NCBI GenBank assembly: GCA_963920575.1 | Contig: OY986966.1 | Span: 23,011,656-23,075,655, forward strand | Reading direction: 5' to 3' | Source of the DNA: Narthecium ossifragum | Taxonomy: Eukaryota > Streptophyta > Magnoliopsida > Dioscoreales > Nartheciaceae | Length of the DNA stretch: 64,000 nucleotides | Part shown: piece by piece, positions 1 through 23,718 of the stretch | Numbering within the stretch: the stretch's first letter is position 1 | Layout of the letters: every line of letters begins with the position of its first letter | Position numbers and translations under genes: made by a program | Notes under the pieces: model-generated | What the model was told of the DNA's origin: nothing | What the model saw: the letters and a program-made list of their open reading frames with translations, nothing else | Database searches by the model: none

Positions 1-692
1 TGTGTGCTTGCAGTGGTTAAGCCGCCGGGAGGAGGTCCCGGTGGAGGAGCCGCCGGGAGGAGGTCTAGAGGAGGTCCGGGTGAAGGAGAAACCGGGAGGA
101 GGTCTAGGGAGGAGGTCCGGGTGAAGGAGAAACCGGGAGGAGGTCTAGGGAGGAGGCCCAGGTGGAGGAGCCGCCTGGAGGAGGTATGGGTGGAGGAGCC
201 AAGGTCCGGGTGGAGGAGCCGCCGAGAGGAGGTCTGGGGAGGATCCGTCGGGAGACGCGTAGATCGATGGAGGTCCTGGTTGAGGAGGAACCGGGAGGAG
301 GTCCGGGTGGAGGAGGCGAGGTCCGGGTGGAGTAGCCGCCGAGAGGAGGTCGGGTGGAGTAGCCCGCGATCCGCCGGTCGAGGAGAGCACCGCCCGCCGG
401 TGGGATGAGGAGAATGGGAGTTCGACGGGAGAAGGAGGAGAAGGGGAGATCGGCGGAGGAGTAGCGTAGGTTGGTGGCGGAGATCACCGCCGGCGGGCTA
501 AGGAGAAGGGGAGGGGAGGGGAGATCTGGAACTAAGAGGAGAGGAGAGGTTTGGCTGAGAATGAAGGAGAAGGAGCCGGTCAAAATTGGCTTTCAAATTT
601 CAAATTGTGATACACATGTTGATCATCTAAGCATGCCAGCTAAGGTTGGCAAGCAGCCAACGCCACGTCAGGTTGGCTAGGAATCACGACTC
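1..692. mobile_element. Right end of a non-autonomous MULE, cut by the window edge
   Basis: Bases 1-540 are a purine-strand GC-rich minisatellite built on variants of GGAGGAGGTCCGGGTGGAGG. Bases 625-692 hold a terminal repeat with GGTTGGCTAGGAATCACGAC close to its end. The same terminus, reading GGTTGGCTGGGAATCACTAC, closes the element at 53390-55852, and both carry a similar GC-rich array inside the end. By that alignment the element ends at 692, and the 9 bases at 693-701 (CTGAAAAAT) should be its target duplication. The left end is outside the window. Proteins predicted from the GC-rich array are low-complexity and not credible as genes. Confidence 0.7.
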
Positions 693-1315
693 CTGAAAAA
701 TAGGATGGGGTGAGTTATATCTAGCTTCTGCCAATATGGTAGCCATCCATCCAATGATTCAGATTATTAATAAAATATCAATTATGATTTACATATTAAA
801 TTTCTGTACCATGATATATGAATCTAAGCCTTTGGCATGATGATATTAGGAAAATAATGGTATTGAAAGAAATATTAGTGGGTCTTTGAGACCCTAAGCG
901 AGGGTGATAGCTGGCTCGATTTAGAGTTGACTCTGGTGAGGATCAATCTTGGATCGATTATAATTGAGCTTGGGTCTTGTCTTGTGGAACTAGATTCGAC
1001 ACAAAAAAATTGGACAAAACGGATCATTTCGTTATTGATATTTCAAATAATAAGGCTGAAGAAGATGGGGTTTTCAAGAAACTTGTATTCACCCGAGCAG
1101 CGCAATTTGTGCACATGTAATTTAGAACTGATTTTAATGTAGAAAAAAATGGTCAAAAATCAGGTAAATGAGTGTCAGAAACTATAAGACACTAACACAT
1201 AATTAACCCTATATTCCTGGTAAATGTTTTAATTTACCTTAGAGTTTACTAAAGTTCAATTTGTCGAGGCTTTTCGACATAAGCTAATCAGAACACTAAA
1301 TCTCATTAGGCCCTA
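693..1315. other. Intergenic, AT-rich
   Basis: No gene, RNA or clear repeat boundary seen between the truncated MULE and the MITE upstream of NTRC. Confidence 0.5.
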
Positions 1316-1531
1316 GGCTCCATTTGATATGGGGATAAAAATTATTCTGGAATAAAAATTATTCTCGGTTAAGTAGTAATGATTATTGAGATAACGAAAA
1401 AGTAGAGAGAGTAGTAGATGGGATGGGAATAATTTTTTATGGGTGTTCGAAGATAAAGTGTAAAATAAAAAAAATATTCTTTTCTTTAATCAGGATAATT
1501 AATTATTCCCATATCAAATGGGTCTTAGAGT
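1314..1531. mobile_element. Short MITE upstream of NTRC
   Basis: Near-perfect inverted ends: CCATTTGATATGGGGATAA at the left and, read on the opposite strand, CCATTTGATATGGGAATAA at the right. The AT-rich interior has no ORF of note. Flanking triplets CTA and TTA are compatible with a degenerate 3-bp TSD of a PIF/Harbinger (Tourist-like) element, but this is weak. It lies about 350 bp upstream of the NTRC start, within the likely promoter region. Confidence 0.6.
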
Positions 1532-1785
1532 TCGCCCTCCGGGCTCTGCACTCAAAAGGAGTGCTGTCCATGCTTGGGCGGGCTCATCCTGACCCTGGGC
1601 ATACGCATGCCAAAGCCCATGGAATGGGTCCGCAATCCTCCTACGGATGGATACAATCCAATCGTGGGTTGTGTCTGTAATCGGGCCCAGTTGCACTATG
1701 GGTTCAGACAGCGATGAGGATAAAGCGGAGGAGACGACCATCATCGCAGGGTCGAGATGAGACGAGGCGATAACGGCGCCTCTCC

Positions 1786-1862
1786 GCCAATAAATACATA
1801 GCCCACCATTCCCGCATACTAGTGAGCAGAGCCAGTCCCTCCTCCCTCTATCTCGCTCTCTT
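1786..1862 (+). promoter_or_regulatory. Putative NTRC core promoter and leader
   Basis: A CCAAT motif at 1787-1791 runs into a TATA-like AATAAATA at 1789-1796. A pyrimidine-rich stretch (about 1832-1862) follows, typical of plant leaders (Y patch). This spacing would give a leader of roughly 65 nt before the ATG at 1886. It is inferred from motif and position only. Confidence 0.45.
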
Positions 1863-1885
1863 TGTATGATCTGGAACCGAGTGCC

Positions 1886-14828
<12,943 letters not shown>

Positions 14829-15266
14829 ATGGAGCTGGATTTTTACTGCTGTAGATCGAGTTCATTCACTCTAAGATGCCATTTTGTCTGTTCTTCCTTC
14901 AGCATATTTTCCGAGCATTGTACATGTATATAATGCTTTTGAAAGCAGCATTAGGTAAACCATTTTGAACACTTCTGGTTATTCTTATCAAGCGAAACCA
15001 GATGGAAGAGTTGATGTGAGCTAAATTCTGGATTCACCTTGCACATCAATGTGCCCCATCAATAAGATTTATCCACTTTAACACAGCTATCTGCTATCAG
15101 TAATAACCTTTGTTATGACCTTGCCGCAATTGAGCTTCTCAAGTTAGTTTACACCTGCTAGTGTAGATTGTATCTATGCTCTGGAGCTGTTGGCCATCAT
15201 TGGTTTCGTGAACTTACCCGGCCAAATGGAATAGTGAGTCGATGAATACTACTCTACTTCAAGTGG
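14829..15266 (+). other. NTRC 3' UTR and downstream spacer
   Basis: Follows the NTRC stop. AT-rich with T-runs and polyadenylation-like AATAAG near 15061. No other feature seen. Confidence 0.5.
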
Positions 15267-15276
15267 TTCAAGCTTG

Positions 15277-15581
15277 GGATTTTTTGCCAAAATGGATCTC
15301 TAATATTCACTTTTGGCACTTGAAGAAGACCTCATATCATGTTTTTTTATATAATAGGACTCCAACAAAAAATACACGTAACGAACACGTGTATAAACGA
15401 ATACGCATATAAACAATAATAATATGCGTACTCATGATACGTGTATAATTTATAATTATGTGTATTTTTTATACACGTTTTCCTTGTATTTTTTGTTAAG
15501 GGTCCTATTATGCAAGAAAACAAGGTACGAGGTCTTAAAGTGTCAAAAGTGAATACTGGGGTCCTATTTGACCAAAAATTC
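15277..15581. mobile_element. MULE-type MITE with 10-bp TSD
   Basis: The flanks carry the direct repeat TTCAAGCTTG at 15267-15276 and 15582-15591. The ends are inverted: GGGATTTTTTGCC at the left, GAATTTTTGGTC at the right read on the other strand. The inversion continues inward through TATTCACTTTTGGCACTT and TATTCACTTTTGACACTT. An inner AT-rich palindrome around ACACGTGTAT adds a second level of folding. 305 bp, non-coding. Confidence 0.8.
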
Positions 15582-15659
15582 TTCAAGCTTGTATTTTACT
15601 AAGGGAATAAAACAAGGGGAAAAAAGGTCATTTTGCGTTGGATGCTCATTACCCTCCCC

Positions 15660-15710
15660 AAGCAGGCTACGGTTTAGGCTCAACTAAGTGAAAAAAAAGA
15701 AAAGAAAACG
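15660..15710 (+). repeat. Isolated LINE-type 3' tail
   Basis: GGCTCAACTAAGT followed by an A-rich tail (15674-15710) matches the 3' end of the LINE at 23719-24702, where the same word precedes its poly-A. No LINE coding sequence lies directly upstream here, so it is a short 5'-truncated copy. Confidence 0.5.
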
Positions 15711-15725
15711 TACCACGTATCTTGG

Positions 15726-18042
15726 TTTTTTTTTTTTTTTTGATGAGATAAGTCAAAGGCTGGGGAACATAGACTACAAGATACTATCAATTACCCTGTA
15801 GATGGCCACTCGCCATCCCCAAGGTTCCATACAAAACTTGATAACCCAACTCTACAGCTCCTTGTAATGCGATCCACAATCAAGTTATCAACGCGAGGGA
15901 TGCACAAAAAAAATGATAGAGTTTATCTTCATCATCTCTGCCCAAATTCGTCAGACAACCTCCTCTACCTCCACTTGCCACAGCCTGCATCCCTTCAACA
16001 CATTCACTGCAAACTTAGAATCCGACTCAACAACTAACCTCCTCTCTCCAAGTTCGCGCGACAATCTAATGGCACGCAGGATAGCGTGCAGTTCAGCTTC
16101 CAAAACAGAGCCCGTCGGCGGAATGACTTCCCCTCTAGCCTATCGAGCTCCGCCGTCTTGCGAGATCCCTGCAGCACCCACAACCACCCTATTGGAGCTC
16201 TCGTCTACCGAAGCATCCACTTGCACAAGAAAATTCTCAAACCTTCGAGGGTCAGGCTTCACACTTCCAACCATTCGAAGATGTTCCTCCGAGAGCTGTA
16301 AAGCTTTCATCGCTAGGACACTCACCATCTCACCTTGTCCGGTGAAGATCAACTGGTTTCAGTCCTTCCAAAAAACCCATAGCCCATAACCAATTAAAGC
16401 TTTCACCCTTTTGATGTGAGATTGAGAACCCAAAACCAACAAATCAGCTAACTTCTCTTCCAAGCACCCCCAATGCTTAGCCATGAGCCAAACCTGATCA
16501 AGATGAAAGTGAAGAAACTTGCGCACCTTATAGCATCCAAGGAAGGCATGGTTGATGGTTTCGGCGCGCAACTACAGCGGGGACAGTCTCTATCAGCAAA
16601 CATGCAAAAGCTCCAGAGAACTTCACTCACCATTAGCCGTCCGTGCAGAACCTTGCAAACAATTTGACGCACCCTCGACCCAACCGGCAAGCACCATAAA
16701 CTACTCCATTGCCAATCCTCCACCAACGCTGCCTCCCCACGCCGACTGCGAAGCGCCAAGAAGTGTGCCGATGCCGTCGTGACCTGGCCTGAACCACCAA
16801 AGGCCCACCTAACTTCATCGCGATCTGCCATCGGAAGTATATTGACAGCCAAGATCTCCGCCACCAAGGAGGGGTGAAAAACTATAGCCACCTTGCCCAC
16901 ATCCCATCACCCGTCAACCATGAGATCACCCAACACCTAATCCCCAACTCCTGTGTCCATAGCAACTAAAGATGGTTGCCTTACTAAGGGGTCACCCAAC
17001 ACCCAGTTATCGTGGATAACATTGAGCATGCTCTTCCCACAAGGAACGCAACTGAACCCCTGTCTCAACCCCTCAGTAGCTTCACAGAGCATCCACCAGT
17101 GGACAGAACCCCTTCTAGCATCCCTCACAGTTGGTAGAATCTCCCTCCAAGTATACTTGGCTCTTGCAAGCATCTTCCAAATAGAAGGCTTCTCATCCAG
17201 GAAAGCTACCATCCTTTTCATCTTAAGCGTCCTTTGCCAAACATCAAAATCTCTAATACCCAAGCCTCCAACCTCATTAGGAGTACATACCCTCTTCCAA
17301 GCAATCCTATTAACTTCGGAACTCTTGCCATGCCACAGGAATTCACGACATATTCGCTCAATCTTTGTAATCATGGTTGTCGGAATATGAGTCGTCATCA
17401 TAACATAAGCAGGGACACCTTGAAAAATTGAGCGCAACAGCTCCACACGGCATGCCTTCGTCAATTTCTTGCCCTGCCAAGATAAAACTTTGTTAGCAAG
17501 TTTCTCCACAAGAGGAATGAAGTCCACGGCAGACAACCTCCTAATAGCCAATGAAACCCCGAGATAGTTCCAAGCCATCACCTCTTCAACCCCTAGAATC
17601 CGTCGAATGGCTAGCCTCCGCTCCCCATTCACTACCTTAGAGAAAATAACCTTGGATTTGGTCGGATTCATTTCAAGTCCAGACAAGGCTTTGAAATGCA
17701 ACAGCTTCTGTTTCAACTTCCTAGCCTCGATACAAGTGGCTCGCGTGACGAAGAGGCTATCGTCCGCAAATAAAAGGTGGGAAAGGGAGAAACAAGAGTC
17801 CTTAAATTGGAGACCAATCAACCCATAGCAAGGGTCCTTCAAGATTCTGGACAACCCTTTTTGCACAACTAAGAATAAATAGGGAGAAAGAGGGTCACCC
17901 TGCTGTAAGCCACAACTCGAGTGCACCCTCCCATAGAGTCGCTCGTTGACGATGAAGGAGAAGTGAGGACCACAAACATAAGCCATAGCCGACGTAATCC
18001 ACAAATCCGGGATGCTCATGGCCTTCAAAACCCTCTCCAAGA
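15726..18042 (-). mobile_element. LINE (non-LTR) retrotransposon, 5' end lost in the assembly gap
   Basis: Read on the minus strand: reverse transcriptase (18042 to 16937) with the catalytic LLFADDSLF motif and the upstream LQQGDPLSPYLF block; then the Cys-rich zinc-binding RT tail (about 16900-16448, LPVGSRVRQIVCKVLHGRL and DRDCPRC); then an RNase H domain (about 16352-15930) with VQVDASVDES and the ESDSKFAVN motif. The domains fall in different frames, so frameshifts or stops interrupt the polyprotein. The 3' end is a 16-base poly-T on the + strand (15726-15741), i.e. the poly-A tail. The order RT, zinc knuckle, RNase H is that of plant L1-type LINEs. Endonuclease and ORF1 would lie in or beyond the N gap. 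Confidence 0.9.
16937..18042 (-). pseudogene. LINE reverse transcriptase, C-terminal part
   Basis: Open frame running out of the assembly gap and ending with a stop near 16937. It has the RT palm motifs GDPLSPYLF and FADDSLF, then the thumb region with conserved blocks such as NYLGVSL, LSWQGKKLTKACR and FLWHGK. The zinc-binding and RNase H parts continue in other frames, so the protein is interrupted here. Codon use and context belong to the transposon, not to a host gene. Confidence 0.85.
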
Positions 18043-18242
18043 NNNNNNNNNNNNNNNNNNNNNNNNNNNNNNNNNNNNNNNNNNNNNNNNNNNNNNNNNN
18101 NNNNNNNNNNNNNNNNNNNNNNNNNNNNNNNNNNNNNNNNNNNNNNNNNNNNNNNNNNNNNNNNNNNNNNNNNNNNNNNNNNNNNNNNNNNNNNNNNNNN
18201 NNNNNNNNNNNNNNNNNNNNNNNNNNNNNNNNNNNNNNNNNN
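18043..18242. other. Assembly gap of 200 N
   Basis: Exactly 200 unknown bases, probably a fixed-size placeholder, so the true distance is unknown. It truncates the LINE on its left. It may also hide the 3' part of the small gene at 20019-20255. Confidence 0.98.
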
Positions 18243-18574
18243 ACACACAAGATCAATCAGGCAAGGAATATTATTGAGTTGGATGTTATGAGCAAATTTC
18301 AGCTATATTATTCCTGCTTAACCAGAAAGAGGAAAAAGCGAAGGAAAAAGGTCAATAGTGAAGCTAATATTAGAGGCTACTGAATTACGAATGTATTAAG
18401 ACCATCAAATATACAACCAGAAGACAAGATTATTAACCTATGAGAGTGTGAGCTCTTCAGCATTGGAAATGCACCAATTTCAGACATCCTTGAAATATAA
18501 TTCTCAGAAAGGCAAGTTAATCTATCTCAGCTAAGAGCACTCTTAGATGCCCACATATTTGTATAACTGGCAAC
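18243..18574. other. Intergenic or intronic sequence right of the gap
   Basis: AT-rich. No coding exon or repeat recognised on either strand. Confidence 0.4.
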
Positions 18575-18740
18575 GTTTTTTTTTTAATTTTAATTTTTGC
18601 GATTAATTAAGCCGTTTACCCTGGCTTAGGGGGGCAAATGCCCTGGGATTCCAACAAATTTTGGGGCTTGGGGTTTAGAATCCAAGACCAACCCATTACA
18701 ATCATCAGTAACTAACCACTTGAGCTACTCAAGGGCTGTT
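18575..18740 (-). mobile_element. Probable tRNA-derived SINE
   Basis: Read on the minus strand it starts with a box-A-like word (GTAGCTCAAGTGG), has a box-B-like GGATTCTAAACCC about 35 bases later, and ends in an A-rich tail after TTAATTAATCGC. The flanks share ATAACTGGCA on the tail side and ATAATACTGGCA on the head side, an imperfect target duplication. A related head (AGTAGTTAAGTGG) appears near 25065 on the + strand. Non-coding. Confidence 0.55.
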
Positions 18741-20018
18741 ATAATACTGGCAGGCTATGACTACCTTTCCTAAGTCGTTTTTTATGAGGCTAAGCAAATC
18801 TTAAGTATGGAACAGATTCAACCCCATAGAACATGCATAGTATGGTCAAGGTGCAATGTGAAATCACAAGAAAGAAGTACCAAAAAAAGGCTGGAACTGT
18901 TTCCAAGATTTTTTATTCCCTCACTTTCTTTTCACACAAAACAGAGCAACGTGCCAGTGCTACATTCAGAAACAGATTGTAAACAAGAGAAATGAATATA
19001 GAGGTCAGCTAACGGCAGGTAAGGGGACGACAGAATTTGTGTTGCACAACCAGTAAGGAGCTATTATCACAAAAAACCAATTTTTACTTCAAAAAACTGC
19101 TCTAAGATGTGTCCACAGTTGCATATGAACCTATGCCGATGCTTCCATCACATCACAGAATATGGTTTCCAAAATCTATCTCTCAGAGTTATCATTCTCA
19201 AAAGCTCTATTAGTCTGCAATGAGAATGTTCTGCACGATATGCAAGTCCATGACAAGACTACTCATTTTTCTACCACATTATGTCATCATCCATATAAGC
19301 TGGCTTCCTTAAGTTCAGAGCTCTTGTCATAATGCTAATTCTTCTATTGTCAGAATGTAGGAAAGAAATAAGTTAAAGCAGAAAATAGGGATATCATTAT
19401 CTAATTCGACAACCAAACTCACTCTCTTGTCAGTTGCTTTCATCAAACCCTTGGCTTGGTTATTTCCCCATCTCTTACTACCAATTCTCTAAGTCCTGAT
19501 TAAATTACCTTATTAGGGACTTAGACAATGCAATTTCCTTCTTATAGCTTTCTCATATACTCTGGGCTCAAACTTCAGCCTGGAACCTCGAATGGAAGCT
19601 GCCTTAATTCTGGCATGACCTATGCCCTGCATCTGTAATATTTGAAATTCCACAGCTAAAGCAGAACAAGCTCCCCGTGAATCAAGAATCCATGATTGTG
19701 TTAAGTCAACACCAAGTCAAATAAATTCATGAAGATCCATTTAACAGAAATCCAAAAGGCAAGAAAATTCTTCTATATACTTCAGGCAAAAAACAGGAAA
19801 ACTTCCCATATCTGATTTTGATCTAATCAGATAATACTGCAGATAACTTTCTTTAATAGACAACAATACCACCACAATGCGTTTACTAAAAATTCCTTCT
19901 TTTCTCCATTCTAAGCATATTAGTCTCAGCACTTACCATTCTACTTCAAACAGTCACAACCAAAACCATTATAACAAAAAATACTTCAAAAATATGATGA
20001 TATAGAGAGGAAGCTTAC
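18741..20018 (-). other. Likely intron and 3' region of the small lysine-rich gene
   Basis: Follows the intact donor GTAAGC at 20018. I searched the minus strand for a continuation of the protein and found none I trust. A short open stretch at about 19497-19628 after an acceptor-like TTACAG does not resemble the family's expected continuation. Confidence 0.4.
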
Positions 20019-20255
20019 GCGGTCAGCGTCCATTTCATTGGTCCGCTTCGATGGCTTCACGAACTTCTTTCCTGCGATCAATCCAATAGAAATAGTACTA
20101 CCAAATCACCTCTAGCAATCCATCAATCCACAAAGAACGCACATCTCTAAGTATATTACTCTACCTTTGCGAGTTTGAGGGGCCTTCCCATGGCGATTGG
20201 GTGGAATCGTCTTCATCTTCTTCTTCCCTTTGAAAAGATCCCCCTTTTGCGTCAT
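20019..20255 (-). CDS. Small lysine-rich protein (UPF0390/Leydig-cell-tumour 10 kDa-like?), first two exons only
   Basis: Exon 1 is 20255-20165 and exon 2 is 20071-20019, joined in frame by a GT-AG intron. The 47 residues start MTQKGDLFKG, continue through PPNRHGKAPQTRKGKK and end EMDADR at a good donor. The basic NRHGK...RKGK...PSK pattern recalls small plant proteins of the UPF0390 type; that match is from memory and tentative. A longer frame opens upstream at 20366, but a TATA box (20323-20316) places transcription start near 20285, so the ATG at 20255 is preferred. The remaining exon was not found. It could be lost in the N gap or displaced by the LINE inserted downstream on the same strand. 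Confidence 0.5.
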
Positions 20256-20315
20256 TCTTCCCGCTTCAACCCTCTCTTCTCTTCTCTTCTTTCGAACCCT
20301 AGGCCAGAGCAACCA

Positions 20316-20323
20316 TTTATATA
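20316..20323 (-). promoter_or_regulatory. TATA box of the small lysine-rich gene
   Basis: TATATAAA on the minus strand, 61 bases upstream of the ATG at 20255. The spacing fits a leader of about 30 nt and helps choose that ATG. Confidence 0.55.
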
Positions 20324-20755
20324 CTGGTCTCAGCCGTGGCTGCGGGTCGGGTCGGATCTTTGGCATCCATCCGCCCGAACCCAGTTCTTATGTTCTACTA
20401 AACGGGTCAGGTTTTTCAATTCGGACCGACCCGTTTATTACACGTCGAGTTAGGGCTCGATCGAACTTGGGTCGAGCTCGAGTCCAAATGAGCCAAACCT
20501 AGCTTGATGTGGATTACGTGGCGGATGGAGTTAGTGGGGGACTAGGGAGGGAGAGATGCTGGGAGAGGGGTTGGTTATAACCGTGTCAGGTTACACGTGG
20601 TTGGCCCACTAATCTATTATATAAGATCAGTCTTTTATGAGTCATAATCTGACTCGTCTATTTTCTCACACATGACAGCTAAGTCACTGATTGAGGAGGA
20701 GAGAGAGACACGTGGCAGCTGAGTCACAGAGAGGATAGGAGAGAAAGGGCAATAA

Positions 20756-21126
20756 GGGCTTGTTTGTTTTGTGGTATTATAGATGGGACAAAATTAGTAA
20801 TCCCGTGGACCCCACTTTATCCCATGTTTGGTGTAAAATTAGGCATGGGATAAATTATCCCATTAGGACTCCATATCCCATGTACATGGGATAAAATAAT
20901 CCCATGGGGGAGGTGGGATATGTAATCCCATGAGATATGATCCATTGGATTAAAAATAAAAATGTTTAAATATTTGATTAAATCTTCTCCCACCTTATCT
21001 TTTGTCTTACCAAACAGGAGAAAAGGGTTTAACCCCTCACATCATCTCCCGGGAGAATATATCTAGGATACAATCTCTTGGGAGATTATATCCACCCATA
21101 TCCTGTCCCACGAAACAAACGTGCCC
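20756..21126. mobile_element. MITE with GGGC(T/A)(T/C)GTTTGTTT ends
   Basis: Left end GGGCTTGTTTGTTTTGTGG and right end, read on the other strand, GGGCACGTTTGTTTCGTGG. The interior is built of repeated ATCCCATG-like words. About 371 bp, no ORF. The GTTTGTTT terminus is of the Tourist/hAT MITE style. I could not see a convincing TSD. Confidence 0.6.
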
Positions 21127-21335
21127 GGTGGGTGGTCAAGGGTAGTGGGGGTGAGTGGTTCCTGGCACGGGGCCCACCTAGTAGGTTTATAAGTTCGTGA
21201 TTAGTTTAAAGCCCAGCTTAATCACGATTAAAAGGCTAGCTTAGCACCTAAGTTATTTGTTAATTAGAGAGGCCTGCACAGTCGTCCGATTAAATACATC
21301 GACGGTTAAGATTAAATAATAAAAGCAAGTGAGAG
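21127..21335. other. Intergenic
   Basis: Short spacer between the MITE and the pyrimidine microsatellite. No feature recognised. Confidence 0.4.
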
Positions 21336-21376
21336 GATCTCCCCCCCTCCCCCCCCCCCCTCTCTCTCTCTTCTCG
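21336..21376. repeat. Poly-C and CT microsatellite
   Basis: Runs of C (21341-21360 region) followed by CTCTCTCTCTC. Likely polymorphic and error-prone in sequencing. Confidence 0.9.
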
Positions 21377-23718
21377 ATCCCGCTCCCGCGTTGTTGGGGA
21401 TTCCGCGATGGTCCCGACGATGCCGGAGATGCGTCAGATGATGATGGGATGTCGATGTCACATCGAAAGAGGTAACAACTAAACCACAACAACTGGAAGG
21501 AAAAACCACGGGCAATAGAGGAAATCTTCACTATGATGGAGAGATTATAAAACTCAAACCCTAACAGAGACAAAGAGATCTCTTTAGGGTTGCCTACTCT
21601 CACACCTCTCAAAGAACAAAGAAAACCCTAGAAACACAAGAAGCACACCCAAAGAAGACCTAGAAACCCTTATTTATAGGCCCCAAGATAATTTGGATCG
21701 GAATTATTCCTAACCATCTAATTTTCCCGTCTATAGTGTCTTGGATCAATCCAGAGTGGGGTTGGATCGATCCACTGTGCAAAACAGAAAAACACGCCTC
21801 TGAAGCAGAGTTCGGAGATCGATCCAAGTTGGGAAAAAACAAAAAACCCTTGCTGTCATCATCTCATGGTAGGAAAAATCCCAACACGCGTTTCCTTGAT
21901 ACTTTGAGTTCCTGGTAGAGATGTTTGGAAGGAGCATTCCGCGGTGGAACGTATTTGGTCTGCTGTCAAAGTTTCTTTTTATCAAATTGCTCAGCTTATT
22001 GCTTGTTATTTCAAATTTTCTAGCGAAAGATCATCTCATGAATAAATCTACCTTTCCTTCTGATCTTGCTGATGATTCTTATAGGTTGGGAATTTTGTTC
22101 TAATTCTTTTGTTAGAAAGCCAGAATCATTGTTAACTCGATCAGAGCTTTTTGCAAGAAATATTTGCCATCTTGCATAACTTGAATACTTGTAATATCTG
22201 TTTGCAATTATTTTTGGAATTGAATAGGGTTTCTTTAAGAGCCAAAAGCTTAAGAAATCTTGCATTACCCATTATGGTTTCTCTTATTCAGAGTCCATAA
22301 AGAAGCTTAGAAAATATTTACTTATAGAGCATTCAGAAAAGTTGTACAATAACATCTTGCTTCATTACGGCTATGAATACTGATTTGAGTTCATTCCTGC
22401 TATGTTTTTTTTTTTTTTCGTTTTAGGCCTTTTAATAGTTGTCTTTTTGGCTATGGTTGTGCACTTTTTGTTGTGTGCTGTAATTTAGTCAATTCAGTAT
22501 TCTACATTATTGTTCTGCTTGTAGACTGACTGCTACTTCATTTTTACTGTTTCATGCATGTTGTCTTCATTCTTTCTGTTGAATTAGCTTGCTTTAGTCA
22601 TGTTTCCTGATACCATATTCACTTGGTTAACATTTCTCGTATGTCTCTATTTGTCTTTTGTGGCAGTATATATGACCGACATGCTTTAAAGTTGGAGCAT
22701 TTTCTTGCAAACTGAAGCATGGAAATCAAAAGAGAATCCAGTTAGCTAGTTCCTCTGCCTATCATATGTGTCTAAAGGAGTGTATTTTCCAGACCAGAAC
22801 TCGTGTTTCTGGTTTGAGGAATAAGCCACCTGTGGTATAATTCTCATCCCACGTTGGCTGAATTCTTGAAGCGGCAGCGACAAATTCCACAGGTGAGCAT
22901 GCTCCTTCTACTTGGAAATTCATGTTGACTGTAGACTTAAATTTCCCACTGTCTTGATTATTTTCCAAACATTGCAGCCTGCTGAGGTGTTCTTGGATGC
23001 ACCAGAGATCTCGGGCAATTACTATCTGTTCTGCTGGACTGGGGAAGCAAAAATGTTCTTGCAATTGCCTTAGATGACACGGTATACTTGTATAATGTCA
23101 CAAATCATTCCGCTTCCGAGCTTGTAACAGTTGAGCTCCGTTTGGTTTGGGAAAAGGGTCGGAGATGACCCCTATCTCCTGCTTTATCCCCAAACAGAAA
23201 TGGATTAGCAATTGTTGAGAGATAAGTGGGTCATCCCCATTTTTTGAGAATAAGTTTTATCCATATCCCAGCTCAAGTAAAAAAAAATATTTTGACGTTT
23301 CAACTAAGTCAAGATATAAAAATATTTATTCCACAGTTGTCATCGGGGGAGCATTTGAAACAAGATATAAAAATATTTATTTCAGAATTACCCTCGGCGT
23401 GAACCATGCCACATCAGTGATGTGATATGGTCATGCACATCAATGCATCCCCATACTGACCCACTTATATTAAGATAATAATATTATTTTAAAATATATT
23501 ATTAAAATAATACATTTTTAATAATATGTTCTAGGACACTCTCGCATGTTCTCTCGTCGATTCATTAGATACGAGAGCTCAAGTGAGTGAGATCATATGG
23601 AGTCCGAATGGACGGGAGTTCTTGACATCTCATGGTTCTCCCATGATCATCTTCTCCTATATATGGTTGGGTCTTCAACAGAACAGGGAAGCTGGATGCG
23701 TCATCTCTTTACTTATGG
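21377..23718. other. Intergenic with unclassified repeat remnants
   Basis: Nothing coding recognised. Bases 21560-21900 contain repeated GGATCGATCCA words and a short TATTTATAGG, reminiscent of LTR-retrotransposon ends but without a second copy or boundaries. Bases 23134-23210 start like a MITE (GCTCCGTTTGGTTTGGG), with no matching right end found. Bases 23480-23530 are a simple AT-rich tract. Confidence 0.35.

Noticed and set aside
1..583. Long ORFs on both strands in the GC-rich start of the window
   Set aside because: Low-complexity Gly/Arg and Pro/Ser translations of a minisatellite at a MULE end; no domain.
20256..20366. Upstream extension of the small lysine-rich protein
   Set aside because: It would place the TATA box inside the coding region.
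21898..22400. Possible gene remnant with short open stretches
   Set aside because: No domain, splice structure or repeat boundary could be supported.
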